64,000 nucleotides of DNA from Rhizobium laguerreae (GCF_002008165.1 NZ_MRDM01000011.1:1-64000); one strand, 5' to 3'; shown: positions 46,201 to 55,956, counted from the stretch's first letter. Notes: generated by a model from the letters alone, not told the origin. Numbers and translations: made by a program.

Positions 46201-47604
46201 ATGGCCGACGACACCACGGACACCAAATCCTCCAACCAGATGTGGGGCGGTCGCTTCGCCTCCGGCCCGGACGCGATCATGGAGGAGATAAATGCCTCGA
46301 TCGGTTTCGACAAGAAGCTATTCGCGCAGGATATCCGCGGTTCGATTGCCCATGCGACGATGCTCGCCCATCAGGAGATCATTTCCACTGACGATAAGGA
46401 CAAGATCGTTCACGGGCTAAACACGATCCTGTCAGAAATCGAAAGCGGCAATTTCGAATTCTCGCGTCAGCTCGAAGACATCCATATGAATATCGAAGCA
46501 CGCCTGGCGACGCTGATCGGCCCGACGGCCGGCCGCCTGCACACCGCCCGCTCGCGCAACGATCAGGTGGCGCTCGATTTCCGTCTCTGGGTAAAGGAAG
46601 AGCTTGAGAAGACCGAGCGGATGCTGACCGGCCTGATCGCGGCCTTCCTCGATCGCGCCGAAGAGCATGCCGAAAGCGTCATGCCGGGCTTCACCCATCT
46701 GCAGACCGCCCAGCCCGTTACCTTCGGCCATCACTGCATGGCCTATGTCGAAATGTTCGGCCGCGATCGCGCGCGCGCGCGCCACGCCATCGAGCATCTG
46801 GATGAAAGCCCGATCGGTGCCGCCGCACTTGCCGGCACCGGCTATCCGATCGACCGCCACATGACGGCCAAGGCGCTCGGTTTCCGCGAGCCGACCCGCA
46901 ACTCCATCGATACGGTTTCCGACCGCGATTTCGCCATCGAATTCCTGTCGATCGCAGCGATTGCGGGCATGCACCTGTCGCGTCTGGCAGAAGAGATCGT
47001 CATCTGGTCGACCCCGCAATTCGGTTTCGTGCGCCTCTCCGACGCCTTCTCGACCGGCTCGTCGATCATGCCGCAGAAGAAGAACCCGGATGCCGCCGAA
47101 CTGGTGCGCGCCAAGACCGGCCGGATCAACGGCTCGCTGGTGGCGCTGCTGACGATCATGAAGGGCCTGCCGCTCGCCTATTCCAAGGACATGCAGGAAG
47201 ACAAGGAACAGGTCTTCGACGCCGCCGAGAGCCTGGAACTGGCAATTGCCGCCATGACCGGCATGGTGCGCGACATGACCGTCAACACCGCGCGCATGAA
47301 GGCGGCGGCCGGCTCCGGCTATTCGACGGCGACCGATCTTGCCGACTGGCTGGTGCGCGAAGCGGGCCTCCCCTTCCGCGACGCCCATCACGTCACCGGC
47401 CGGGCCGTAGCACTTGCCGAAAGCAAGGGATGCGACCTTGCCGAGCTACCACTCGCCGATCTGCAGTCGATCCATGCCGACATCACCGACAAGGTCTACG
47501 ACGTGCTGACCGTCGAGGCCTCGGTCGCCAGCCGCAAGAGCTTCGGCGGCACGGCACCGTCCGAAGTGCGCAGGCAGATCGCCTTCTGGCGCGCCCGCAA
47601 CTAA
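46201..47604 (+). CDS. argH: Argininosuccinate lyase
   Basis: A 467-residue enzyme making arginine and fumarate, the last step of arginine synthesis. The signature [12 protein letters not shown] is intact. ATG 46201 ([19 protein letters not shown]) matches the usual length and N-terminus; a much longer frame from 45703 runs through tlpA. Upstream lies the divergent tlpA; downstream follow a small lipoprotein and lysA on the same strand. The gap of 154 bases before the lipoprotein allows either its own promoter or readthrough. Confidence 0.97.
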   Translation: MADDTTDTKSSNQMWGGRFASGPDAIMEEINASIGFDKKLFAQDIRGSIAHATMLAHQEIISTDDKDKIVHGLNTILSEIESGNFEFSRQLEDIHMNIEARLATLIGPTAGRLHTARSRNDQVALDFRLWVKEELEKTERMLTGLIAAFLDRAEEHAESVMPGFTHLQTAQPVTFGHHCMAYVEMFGRDRARARHAIEHLDESPIGAAALAGTGYPIDRHMTAKALGFREPTRNSIDTVSDRDFAIEFLSIAAIAGMHLSRLAEEIVIWSTPQFGFVRLSDAFSTGSSIMPQKKNPDAAELVRAKTGRINGSLVALLTIMKGLPLAYSKDMQEDKEQVFDAAESLELAIAAMTGMVRDMTVNTARMKAAAGSGYSTATDLADWLVREAGLPFRDAHHVTGRAVALAESKGCDLAELPLADLQSIHADITDKVYDVLTVEASVASRKSFGGTAPSEVRRQIAFWRARN

Positions 47605-47758
47605 GAGATACCAGGCGTGGCGAAAAGCCGCCGCGCCCTTCTGCGGGGTGCGCAAAGACCGCCAACAATCAGGGTGCACAAGGCGGATAAACTTCGCTAT
47701 GAAGATGTCCATCGTTCGATATGAATGATGCCATCAAATGCCGCAGAAGAGGATATCC

Positions 47759-47950
47759 ATGAAGAGCTTGCCGCACCTCGTCCGCCTGACGGCGGTTTTC
47801 GCCGTCATCGGCCTTGCCGCTGCCGGATGCGGGCGCAAGGGCGACCTCGATCCGCCGAGCGCTGCGGCAAGCAAGGGAGGCGACGTTTCCAAGCCGACGA
47901 AACAGCCGGGAACCGTCGACAAGCCCTTCCTTCTCGATCCCCTTCTTTAA
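47759..47950 (+). CDS. lptM: LptM-like small lipoprotein
   Basis: A 63-residue lipoprotein. The signal peptide ends in lipobox LAAAGCGRKGDLDPP; Cys at about residue 24 would be lipidated, and the following GRKGDLDPP is the LptM (YifL) signature. LptM assists LptD folding in the outer membrane. MKSLPHLVRLTAV at 47759 follows AGAGGATATCC; the frame extends upstream to 47738 without benefit. It directly precedes lysA, 11 bases between stop and start, as in many proteobacteria. Confidence 0.88.
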   Translation: MKSLPHLVRLTAVFAVIGLAAAGCGRKGDLDPPSAAASKGGDVSKPTKQPGTVDKPFLLDPLL

Positions 47951-47961
47951 GGCATAAACCC

Positions 47962-49230
47962 GTGAATCATTTCGAATACCGTGACGGCGTCCTTCATGCG
48001 GAGAACGTCCCCGTTCCCGAGATCGCCAAGGCAGTCGGCACGCCGTTCTACGTCTATTCCACCGCAACGCTGGAGCGCCACTACCGCGTCTTTTCGGAAG
48101 CTTTCGCCGACATGGACTCCATGGTCTGCTATGCGATGAAGGCGAATTCGAACCAGGCGGTGCTGAAGACACTGGGCCGCCTCGGCGCCGGTATCGACGT
48201 CGTCTCGGAGGGCGAGCTGCGCCGCGCGCTTGCCGCCGGCATTCCGCCAGACCGCATCATGTTCTCAGGTGTCGGCAAGACGCCGTCCGAGATGGATTTC
48301 GCCCTTGAAGCCGGCATCTACTGCTTCAACGTCGAATCCGAGCCCGAGCTCGAGATCCTCAACCAGCGCGCCGTCAGCGTGAGCAAGAAAGCGCCGGTCT
48401 CCTTCCGTATCAACCCGGATGTCGATGCGAAGACGCATTCCAAGATCTCTACCGGCAAGAAGGAAAACAAGTTCGGCATCTCCTGGGAGCGCGCCCGCGC
48501 CATCTATGCCCATGCCGCCAAGCTGCCCGGCATCGAGGTCACCGGCATCGACATGCATATCGGCAGCCAGATCACCGAGCTGCAGCCTTTCGACGACGCC
48601 TTCAAACTGCTGCACGACCTTGTCGCGACGCTCCGCGCCGATGGCCACACTATCCATCACGTCGATATCGGCGGCGGCCTCGGCATCCCCTACAAGGACG
48701 ACAACAATCCGCCGCCACTGCCGGATGCCTATGCGGCAATCGTCAAGAACCAGCTGCGCGGCCTGGACTGCAAGATCATCACCGAACCCGGTCGCCTGAT
48801 CGTCGGCAATGCCGGCATCCTCGTGACCGAAGTCCTCTATGTGAAGGATGGCGGCGAAAAGACCTTCGTCATCGTCGACGGCGCGATGAACGATCTCATC
48901 CGCCCGACGCTTTACGAGGCCTATCACGAAATCCGCCCGGTAACGATTTCGGCGGCCAACGCGCCTCGCATCCGCGCCGATGTCGTCGGCCCCGTCTGCG
49001 AGACCGGCGATTATCTGGCACTTGACCGCGAGATGGCGATGCCGAAGCCCGGCGACCTGATGGCGGTCAGCACTGCGGGCGCCTACGGCGCGGTCCAGGC
49101 AGGCACTTACAACAGCCGCTTGTTGGTGCCCGAAGTTCTGGTCAGGGGCAGCGATTTCCATACGATTCGCCCGCGCAGAACCTATGCCGAACTGATCAGC
49201 CTTGACTCCGTTCCGGCCTGGCTCGACTGA
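47962..49230 (+). CDS. lysA: Diaminopimelate decarboxylase
   Basis: A 422-residue PLP enzyme converting meso-diaminopimelate to lysine. The PLP lysine is in MVCYAMKANSNQAVLK; HIGSQITEL and GPVCETGDYLALDREM are diagnostic (Cys of the second subunit's active site). GTG 47962, eight bases after AAGG, gives (M)NHFEYRDGVLHAENV and matches family length; an upstream ATG would overlap lptM. With lysC in the window it supports lysine synthesis. Confidence 0.97.
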   Translation: MNHFEYRDGVLHAENVPVPEIAKAVGTPFYVYSTATLERHYRVFSEAFADMDSMVCYAMKANSNQAVLKTLGRLGAGIDVVSEGELRRALAAGIPPDRIMFSGVGKTPSEMDFALEAGIYCFNVESEPELEILNQRAVSVSKKAPVSFRINPDVDAKTHSKISTGKKENKFGISWERARAIYAHAAKLPGIEVTGIDMHIGSQITELQPFDDAFKLLHDLVATLRADGHTIHHVDIGGGLGIPYKDDNNPPPLPDAYAAIVKNQLRGLDCKIITEPGRLIVGNAGILVTEVLYVKDGGEKTFVIVDGAMNDLIRPTLYEAYHEIRPVTISAANAPRIRADVVGPVCETGDYLALDREMAMPKPGDLMAVSTAGAYGAVQAGTYNSRLLVPEVLVRGSDFHTIRPRRTYAELISLDSVPAWLD

Positions 49231-49395
49231 ACAAGCCATCACTTTTTGGCGAATTAACGTGAAAAGCCGGTAATACCGGCCGCTCGCCCTCGCCTTCGCC
49301 ACAAAGAGTGTTATCCTTTCGTTCATGAGCGTATTGCCCTGCAATCGCCGGAAGCGCCCTCTGTTCCAGAACGCCAGATCGCGGAGACCGGACCG

Positions 49396-52044
49396 ATGAA
49401 AAGCCCCTCTCGGCAGAAGAAAGGTGCATTTGCGTTCCGTCCGTCGCTTGCCCGGCTGGTGACGACGAAACGCCTGCTGGCGCGCATCGTGCTCTTTTTC
49501 GAGCAGCTGCTGCCGCCTTTGATGCCGGTACTGTCCGTCATCGCCTTTTATCTCTGCGCTTCCTGGTTCGGCCTCTTCCGCAGCGTGCCGGACTGGCTGC
49601 GCATCCTGCTGCTGATTGCCTTTGCCGCCGCTTTTCTGGTTTCGCTCCTCCCCTTCCGCACCCTGCGCTGGCCGAGGGTCGCAGAAGCCGACCGCATGCT
49701 GGAAGAGCGCAACGGCCTGCCGCACCAGCCGGTCACCGTCCAGGAAGACGAGCCGGCCTTCGATACCCCCTTCGGCCGGGCGCTCTGGCGCGAGCACCAG
49801 ACGCGCATGGCCGAAAAGATCGCAGCGCTCGATGCCGGACTGCCGCGGCCTGATATCGCCGCGCATGACCGTTTCGCGCTGCGCGCCGTCCCGGCGCTGC
49901 TGCTTGTCACTGCCTTCGGTTATTCGCTGTCGATCAACGGCGGCTCGATCCGCGACGCGTTGCAGGCAGCACCCGAGCAGGTGGTCAGCAATCCGGCAGT
50001 ACGCATCGATGCCTGGGTGACACCGCCTTCTTATACCGGCCGCGCGCCAATTTATCTGACGGCCGATGGCAGCGAGCAGGCGCCGATCGGCATTCCGCAG
50101 TTTTCAGGCCTCACTGTGCGGGTCAGCGGCGGAAAGACGGCGGAAAAAGTCGTGTTCCGCAAGGCGAACGGCGAGGCGCAGGATATTGCCGTGCAGGCCG
50201 ATACCAAACCGCAACAAACGGCGGCATCAGGCAGCGAGCAACAGACGGCGGCACCGGCCAGTCAGGCTCTCGTCGCGCAGACGCATATGATGAAGCTCCA
50301 GGAGAACGGTGCACTCGAGGTCAACGGCCGCCGCTGGAGCTTCGACGTTCTCCCCGATAAGGCGCCGGAGATTGCCTTCGACGGCCTGCCGAAGCCCAGC
50401 GTCAACGGCGCGCTTGAAATCGGTTTCACCGTTAAGGACGATTACGGCGTCCAGGAGGCGCATGCGGAGATCGTTCCCGTCGAAACAGACCCGACGGCAA
50501 CGCCGCTCTATCCGCTGCCGGAGTACCGGCTGGATGTCCCCCGCCGCAACGCCCGCGACGCCAAGGGCGTGACCAGCCGGAACCTGACCGAACATCCGCT
50601 TGCCGGCAAGCGCGTGCGCATCACGCTCGTCGCCAAGGATGCCGCCGGCCAGACCGGCCGCAGCCCGCCGCATGAAATGACGCTGCCGTCGCGGCCCTTC
50701 AACGAGCCGCTTGCCGCAGCAGTCGCCGAGGAACGGCAGGTCTTCGCGCTCGATACGCGCAAGATGCCGCAGGCGATCGCGCTGAACGAGGCGCTGACCA
50801 TCCGCCCTGAAGAGACCATCCCCAAGCTCACCAACTATCTGCTGCTCGAATCCGCCCTGGCGCGCATGAAGCTCGCAAAGAGCGAGGATGCGCTGAAGGA
50901 TACCGCCCAATATCTGTGGGAGATCGCCCTCGGCATGGAGGACGGCGATCTATCGCTGGCCGAGCGCAAGCTGCGCGAGGCCCAGCAGAAGCTTGCCGAC
51001 GCGCTGGACCGCAACGCTCCCGACGCGGAGATTAAGAAGCTGATGGATGAGCTGCGCAAGGCGATGCAGGATTATATGACCGAACTTGCAGAGCGCATGC
51101 AGAACGCGCCGATGCAGCCGAACCAGAACGCACAGAACACCCTGCGCCAGCAGGATCTGGAACGGATGATGGACCAGATCGAGAATCTTGCCCGCTCCGG
51201 CAATCGTGACGCGGCCCAGCAGATGCTGTCGGAATTGCAGCGGATGATGAACAACCTGCAGGCGGGCCGGCCGCAGCGCGGCCAGCAGGGTCAGGAAAAC
51301 AGCGAAGCCCGCAAGCAGATCGACAAGCTCGGCGAAATCCTGCGCGACCAGCAGAAGCTGATGGAACAGACCTTCCGGCTCGACCAGCAACTCCGGGACC
51401 GCATGCAGCGCGGCGAGACTGACATGGGCGAAAACGATCCGCTGCTCGACGAGATGAACCCTGGAGAAAACGGCGAGCCGCAGGACCAGCAGGGCCAGCA
51501 AGGCAAGGAAGGCCAGCAGCCCTCCGACCAGATGACGGCCGAGCAGCTGCGCGAGGCGCTGAAACAGCTGCGCGCCCAGCAGGATGCGCTCGGCAAGCAG
51601 CTCGGCGAATTGCAGAAGAGCCTTGGCGAGATGGGCATGAAGCCCGGCCCGGGCTTCGGCCAAGCGCAACGCGAAATGGAAGGTGCCGGCCGTGAACTCG
51701 GCCAGGGCCGCGGTCAACCGGCCGTCGAGGGCCAGGGCCGCGCGCTCGAAGCGCTTCGCCAGGGCGCGCGCGACATGATGAACCAGATGATGCAGGCGCA
51801 GCAGGGTCAGCAGGGTCAAGGCCCGAACGGCCAGGTGGGCCAGGGCGACCAGAACGGTCGCGACCCGCTCGGCCGACCACGCCGGACCCAGGGACCTGAT
51901 TTCGGCGATAACGTGAAGGTGCCTGACGAAATCGACGTTCAACGGGCGCGAGAAATCCTCGACGCGATCCGCGAGAAACTCGGCAACAATCCGCCACAGG
52001 AAATGGAACGGCGCTATCTCGAGCGGCTGCTGGACATCCAATAA
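49396..52044 (+). CDS. TIGR02302 (DUF4175) family membrane protein
   Basis: An 882-residue protein of the alphaproteobacterial TIGR02302 family. Two or three membrane helices lie at the N-terminus (LLPPLMPVLSVIAFYLCASW; ILLLIAFAAAFLVSLLPF; and VPALLLVTAFGYSLSI near 165). A long periplasmic region follows, with beta-sheet-like parts and a predicted coiled-coil/low-complexity C-terminal half very rich in Gln, Gly, Met and Arg (for example QGQQGKEGQQPSDQM). It ends with an amphipathic ERRYLERLLDIQ. Function unknown; an envelope role is inferred. The gene lies between lysA and cpdR, a neighbourhood I recall as conserved. Confidence 0.9.
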   Translation: MKSPSRQKKGAFAFRPSLARLVTTKRLLARIVLFFEQLLPPLMPVLSVIAFYLCASWFGLFRSVPDWLRILLLIAFAAAFLVSLLPFRTLRWPRVAEADRMLEERNGLPHQPVTVQEDEPAFDTPFGRALWREHQTRMAEKIAALDAGLPRPDIAAHDRFALRAVPALLLVTAFGYSLSINGGSIRDALQAAPEQVVSNPAVRIDAWVTPPSYTGRAPIYLTADGSEQAPIGIPQFSGLTVRVSGGKTAEKVVFRKANGEAQDIAVQADTKPQQTAASGSEQQTAAPASQALVAQTHMMKLQENGALEVNGRRWSFDVLPDKAPEIAFDGLPKPSVNGALEIGFTVKDDYGVQEAHAEIVPVETDPTATPLYPLPEYRLDVPRRNARDAKGVTSRNLTEHPLAGKRVRITLVAKDAAGQTGRSPPHEMTLPSRPFNEPLAAAVAEERQVFALDTRKMPQAIALNEALTIRPEETIPKLTNYLLLESALARMKLAKSEDALKDTAQYLWEIALGMEDGDLSLAERKLREAQQKLADALDRNAPDAEIKKLMDELRKAMQDYMTELAERMQNAPMQPNQNAQNTLRQQDLERMMDQIENLARSGNRDAAQQMLSELQRMMNNLQAGRPQRGQQGQENSEARKQIDKLGEILRDQQKLMEQTFRLDQQLRDRMQRGETDMGENDPLLDEMNPGENGEPQDQQGQQGKEGQQPSDQMTAEQLREALKQLRAQQDALGKQLGELQKSLGEMGMKPGPGFGQAQREMEGAGRELGQGRGQPAVEGQGRALEALRQGARDMMNQMMQAQQGQQGQGPNGQVGQGDQNGRDPLGRPRRTQGPDFGDNVKVPDEIDVQRAREILDAIREKLGNNPPQEMERRYLERLLDIQ

Positions 52045-52073
52045 TCCTTCCGCCGCCGCACAATAGCAGGCGC

Positions 52074-52120
52074 GAACGGGATGGTTTTAGGCCGATCCGA
52101 CCAAAATCTGAATCCCGTTC
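52074..52120. repeat. Rhizobial AAAATC-type palindromic repeat (copy 2)
   Basis: GAACGGGAT (52074-52082) pairs perfectly with ATCCCGTTC (52112-52120), enclosing TTTTAGG/CCAAAA. The interior TTTTAGGCCGATCCGACC resembles the repeat near 36.22 kb. It lies 29 bases past the TIGR02302 stop, convergent with cpdR. Confidence 0.7.
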
Positions 52121-52180
52121 CAAATCAAGGAGGGTGAGCCGGATGCCGTCCGAAAACCGCTCACACTGTCGGCGTCATGC

Positions 52181-52540
52181 TTAAGAGACGAGCGCCCGGG
52201 CGACTGCCTTGCGGATATCGGGAAGCGCGAATGGCTTGGCGACGACGTCGATGATCTTTTCGGCAAGATCGTCGGCCCGTTCGCGCTGTTCGGCATAACC
52301 GGTCATTAGCAGGATCTTCAGACCCGGGAAGGCGTCTTTTGCCTGATGGGCGAGTTCAATGCCGTCCATCACGGGCATGCGGATATCTGAAAGCAGCAGA
52401 TCGTAGACCCCGTCCTTGAGCTTCTCCAGGCCTTCAGCCCCGTCGGCAGCCTCGTCGGTCTCGTGGCCGTCAAGCCGCAGGGCCCGGGCTACGAAGGACC
52501 GCAGGGAGTCCTCGTCTTCCGTAATCAGAATTCTTGCCAT
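52181..52540 (-). CDS. cpdR: Single-domain response regulator CpdR
   Basis: A 119-residue stand-alone receiver domain, of the rhizobial CpdR1 type that controls ClpXP-dependent proteolysis of cell-cycle factors. The phosphoacceptor D52 is in LLLSDIRMPVMDG; acidic pocket E8/D9 in ITEDED, the Thr in LMTGYAEQ and the Lys in VAKPF complete the active site. ATG 52540 begins MARILITEDED; the frame to 52636 adds unrelated residues. The sequence is almost identical in character to Sinorhizobium CpdR1 as I recall it, which is not a computed comparison. Confidence 0.94.
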   Translation of the reverse strand: MARILITEDEDSLRSFVARALRLDGHETDEAADGAEGLEKLKDGVYDLLLSDIRMPVMDGIELAHQAKDAFPGLKILLMTGYAEQRERADDLAEKIIDVVAKPFALPDIRKAVARALVS

Positions 52541-52652
52541 ATGTGCATCGCTCCGTATCAGCCCCGTGACGGAAATCACCAGACTTTCCTTTTCGATCGG
52601 TAAAGATGAGGAAGCGATGGACGAGATGGTTAACAACCCGTCTCGAAGGCAT

Positions 52653-52753
52653 TACAGCGCCGCGCGTCTTTAAGACGCGCAAAGGACGCTGTACACTTTT
52701 AATTGCTGCATAATTTTATCCTTAAATCGATTCCGATTTAAGGAATTATGCAG
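52653..52753. repeat. Palindromic intergenic repeat, two-hairpin element (copy 3, inverted)
   Basis: Hairpin A: TACAGCG (52653-52659) pairs with CGCTGTA (52687-52693), enclosing GCGCGTCTT/AAGACGCGC (52662-52680). Hairpin B (52706-52753) has CTGCATAATT/AATTATGCAG outer and CCTTAAATCG/CGATTTAAGG inner stems, both perfect. It lies between cpdR and hpt in reverse orientation relative to the copy at 15.6 kb. Confidence 0.8.
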
Positions 52754-52757
52754 TAGT

Positions 52758-53300
52758 TCAGGCGTCCCCGGTCACCACGCCGACGAAGGGCAGTTCGCGA
52801 AAGGCATAGGCGACATCCATGCCGTAGCCGACGACAAAATAGTCAGGGCATTCGAAGCCGACATAATCAGCCTCCAGCTTTTCCTTGCGCTTGACGCGCT
52901 TGTCGAGCAGCACGGCGATCGTGACGTTGCGCGCGCCACGTTCGAAGAGCAACTCCTTGGCAAAGAGCAGCGTCCGGCCGGATTCGAGGATATCGTCGAT
53001 CAGCAGGACGTCGCGGCCATGCACGTCACTGTCGATATCCTTGACGATGCGCACGCCTTGCGAAACCGTGCCGATGCCGTAACTCGACAGCGTGATGAAC
53101 TCGACCTCCGGGGCAAGCCCGCTATCATGCAGGGCGCGGATCAGGTCGGCGGCGAAGATAAAGGAGCCCTTGAGCACGGCAATGACGAGCAGGTCCTTGG
53201 TCGGGCCGCTGGCGATCTCCCGCGCCATCGAATGATTGCGCTCGGCGATCTGCTCGGCGGTGAAGAGCGGCTCGATGTTTTTTCCGCGCACGACAGGCAT
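52758..53300 (-). CDS. hpt: Hypoxanthine phosphoribosyltransferase
   Basis: A 180-residue purine salvage enzyme converting hypoxanthine (and guanine) plus PRPP to IMP (and GMP). The PRPP loop is DVLLIDDILESGRTL; the LLDKRVKRKEKLEADYVG section holds the base-binding Lys, and the family's flexible loop is around LSSYGIGTVS. MPVVRGKNIEPL at 53300 is preferred because GGAG lies about 10 bases before it, unlike the ATG at 53315. It lies just past a repeat element, upstream of cpdR on the minus strand. Confidence 0.95.
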   Translation of the reverse strand: MPVVRGKNIEPLFTAEQIAERNHSMAREIASGPTKDLLVIAVLKGSFIFAADLIRALHDSGLAPEVEFITLSSYGIGTVSQGVRIVKDIDSDVHGRDVLLIDDILESGRTLLFAKELLFERGARNVTIAVLLDKRVKRKEKLEADYVGFECPDYFVVGYGMDVAYAFRELPFVGVVTGDA

Positions 53301-53427
53301 AAGGGCTTGCTCCATGAAAAGAAGGGTAAGCCGTTAGCACATATGCGAGCCTGAAACAGCCTCGCCGGCTATGAAATTAACGCGATTGGCGCAACCTGCG
53401 ACGCGAAAATCGGCAATCCATGTCCTG

Positions 53428-54084
53428 TTACGTCTGCGGCAGGAAGGACAGCCGGACCTCCGGCATTTTTCCGCCGGCATGCTGAACGCGAGCCGAGAAG
53501 CCCCGGCTTTGGCCGCCATAGATCACATCGGCCGGCGGGTTGATGACGATGCTTGCGGTCAGCCGCTCGTCGGTCACGAGATCGGCACGGATCGGATGCA
53601 CCGTCTGCGTCGTCCCGCTGTCGTTTTCGATGATGCCGTTGATGACGAGCACGCGCATGCCGTTCGCATCACGCGGCGTCACCGTGACATGGGTAAAATG
53701 CAGCGATGCTCCGGAAGTGGCTCGCTCGCCGGAAAGGCCGGAAAAACCACCCGCAAGCCCGAAGACGAGCACGACGAGCGCCAGCACCAGCGCTGCGAAG
53801 CTCCGCATCGACGCGCGCTGCAGCCAGGATTCCACGGTCTGCAGAACGCAAGCAGCCATTGCCGGCATGAACGGCGGCGGCGCGGCGTTTGCGGCAGCCA
53901 TACGCTTGCGGTTGTCGTTATAGGTCCTTGCATTGAATTCCCTGGGCCGAACTTTGCCGAGGGTGACGAATTCGGCGTCGGAGATATCGGCAGGACGCGC
54001 CGAGCGGTACCGACGGTTGGTGGGTTCCGGCGGCAGGAAATCATAGGCCTGGCCCGGCGTCCGGCTGAAGGAGGATGCTTCCAT
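53428..54084 (-). CDS. Hypothetical membrane protein with FxxA-like exported domain
   Basis: A 218-residue protein. After a disordered N-terminus (MEASSFSRTPGQAYDFLPPE) a single helix (about residues 93-114, FAALVLALVVLVFGLAGGF) leads to a C-terminal domain of about 100 residues with beta-rich features (HFTHVTVTPRDANGMRVLVI, QTVHPIRADLVTD). The layout resembles DUF3426-like periplasmic domains; identity is uncertain. It is divergent from ftsE across about 200 bases, so a shared regulatory region with ftsEX is possible. Confidence 0.75.
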   Translation of the reverse strand: MEASSFSRTPGQAYDFLPPEPTNRRYRSARPADISDAEFVTLGKVRPREFNARTYNDNRKRMAAANAAPPPFMPAMAACVLQTVESWLQRASMRSFAALVLALVVLVFGLAGGFSGLSGERATSGASLHFTHVTVTPRDANGMRVLVINGIIENDSGTTQTVHPIRADLVTDERLTASIVINPPADVIYGGQSRGFSARVQHAGGKMPEVRLSFLPQT

Positions 54085-54290
54085 GATGGCTGCCTCGCAG
54101 ATGTCCACATGGTTTCGCTGCCAGGGGAAATCTTGGCATTGAAACGAATCCTGCTCAGTCGTAAATTTTAATGGTTAATGCTTCGCAAAGATCGCCATCA
54201 AACGGGCGTCTTTCCAGCAAAATTTACCGGCTGTTAACGGTGTTGGTTAACAAGTCGTGCGGTGAAACCCACAACAGACTGAGCTGCCCG

Positions 54291-54950
54291 TTGATCCACT
54301 TCGAGAATGTCGGTTTGCGTTATGGCATGGGCCCGGAAATCCTCCGGGACCTGACCTTCGACATTCCGAAGAAATCCTTTCAGTTCCTGACGGGTCCATC
54401 GGGCGCCGGCAAGACGTCGCTGCTGCGGATGCTTTTCATGTCGCTGCAACCGACGCGCGGGCTGATCCGCATGTTCGGGCGTGACATTTCCGAAATCCCC
54501 CGCCCCGAACTGCCGCTTCTGCGCCGTCGCGTCGGCATCGTCTTCCAGGATTTCCGTCTCCTCGACCATCTCACCACCTATGAGAATGTCGCTTTGCCCT
54601 TACGGGTGCGTGGCAAGGATGAGAGCTCTTACAAGACCGACGTCCTGGAACTTTTGAAATGGGTCGGCCTCGGCGAACGCATCAACGTGCTGCCGCCCGT
54701 ACTCTCCGGCGGCGAGAAGCAGCGCGCCGCAATCGCCCGGGCGCTAATGGACCGACCGGAAGTGCTGCTGGCCGACGAGCCTACCGGCAATGTCGACCCG
54801 CCGATGGCCAAGCGCCTGCTCAATCTTTTCCTCGAGCTGAACCGCCTCGGCACGGCAGTCGTGATCGCCACGCATGACCTGGCGCTGATGGAGCAGGTGG
54901 AAGCCCGCCGCATGATCCTCTCAGAGGGGCATCTCGATATCTATGACTGA
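54291..54950 (+). CDS. ftsE: Cell division ATP-binding protein FtsE (TTG start)
   Basis: A 219-residue ABC ATPase that with FtsX links divisome assembly to cell-wall hydrolase activation. Walker A is FLTGPSGAGKTSLLRML, the signature LSGGEKQRAAIARAL and Walker B VLLADEPTGN. The family opens MIHFENVGLRYG; here that is LIHFENVGLRYG with TTG at 54291, GAGCTG just upstream, and no ATG nearby. The frame runs upstream to 54171 without matching FtsE. The stop overlaps ftsX by eight bases. Confidence 0.94.
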   Translation: MIHFENVGLRYGMGPEILRDLTFDIPKKSFQFLTGPSGAGKTSLLRMLFMSLQPTRGLIRMFGRDISEIPRPELPLLRRRVGIVFQDFRLLDHLTTYENVALPLRVRGKDESSYKTDVLELLKWVGLGERINVLPPVLSGGEKQRAAIARALMDRPEVLLADEPTGNVDPPMAKRLLNLFLELNRLGTAVVIATHDLALMEQVEARRMILSEGHLDIYD

Positions 54951-55956
54951 GCCCCCGTTCAGAAACCCCGAGAAGGCGTCTGCCAAGACCCAGCAGAAGC
55001 GGCCGGAATTGCGCGTGCGTCCGACCGCGCCGATTCTGCCGCCTTCCAACATCCAGGGCAGCGCCTTGATGGTGGTGATATCGATCATGGCCTTTCTCGC
55101 CTGCCTGACGCTCGGCGGCGTCAGCATGGTGCGCTCGACGGCGGCCAGTTGGGAGAGCCAGATCTCGCGCGAGATCACCATTCAGATCAAGCCGGACGAC
55201 AATCTCGACATGGAAAAGGCGCTGACCCAGGCGCGCGATCTGGCGCTGACCTTCGTCGGCACCAAGAGCGGCCAGATCGTCGACGAGGCGGCGACCGCTC
55301 GCCTGCTCGAACCCTGGCTCGGCCCCGGTCTCGACCTCAAGGATCTGCCCGTTCCCCGTCTCGTCATCATCACCATCGACGAGAGCAACCCACCGGATTT
55401 CGGTTCGATGCGGGCGCTGCTGAAGGACAGTATCCCGCAGGCCACCCTCGACGATCACCGCACCTGGGTCGACCGGCTGGTATCCATGGCGCACACGACT
55501 GTCATGATCGGCACCGGCATCCTGCTCCTGGTTTTCACGGCGATGGTGCTCACCGTCGTCTTCGCCACGCGCGGCGCGTTGTCGGGCAACCGTCACGTCG
55601 TCGAAGTGCTGCATTTCGTCGGCGCCGAAAGCTCTTTCGTCGCCACCGAATTCCAGAAGCATTTCCTGAAGATCAGCCTCAAGGGCTCGGCGATCGGCAG
55701 CGCGCTTGCCGCTCTCTTCTTCGCCACCGCCGGTTTCTGGCAAAGCCGCACCCTCGCCACTCCGGAAACGGACCAGGCGACCGCGCTCTTCGGTACCTTC
55801 TCCGTCGGCGTGCTCGGTTATGCCGGCATCTTCGCAACGATGATCGTCATCGCGCTCCTGACCACCTTCACCGCGCGGCTGACCGTCATGCGGACGATCT
55901 ACGAAATCGATACGCTACGCTCGGACCCAACACGCACCGACGGCATCGGAAGTTGA
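54943..55956 (+). CDS. ftsX: Cell division permease FtsX
   Basis: A 337-residue integral membrane partner of FtsE. A cytoplasmic N-terminus rich in Lys/Arg/Pro (about 1-35) precedes the first helix (ALMVVISIMAFLACLTLGGV). The large periplasmic loop spans about 65-180. Three further helices complete the FtsX plan (TTVMIGTGILLLVFTAMVLT; SAIGSALAALFFATAGFW; VLGYAGIFATMIVIALLTTF). The ATG overlaps the ftsE stop by eight bases, so the two are translated together. Confidence 0.95.
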   Translation: MTEPPFRNPEKASAKTQQKRPELRVRPTAPILPPSNIQGSALMVVISIMAFLACLTLGGVSMVRSTAASWESQISREITIQIKPDDNLDMEKALTQARDLALTFVGTKSGQIVDEAATARLLEPWLGPGLDLKDLPVPRLVIITIDESNPPDFGSMRALLKDSIPQATLDDHRTWVDRLVSMAHTTVMIGTGILLLVFTAMVLTVVFATRGALSGNRHVVEVLHFVGAESSFVATEFQKHFLKISLKGSAIGSALAALFFATAGFWQSRTLATPETDQATALFGTFSVGVLGYAGIFATMIVIALLTTFTARLTVMRTIYEIDTLRSDPTRTDGIGS

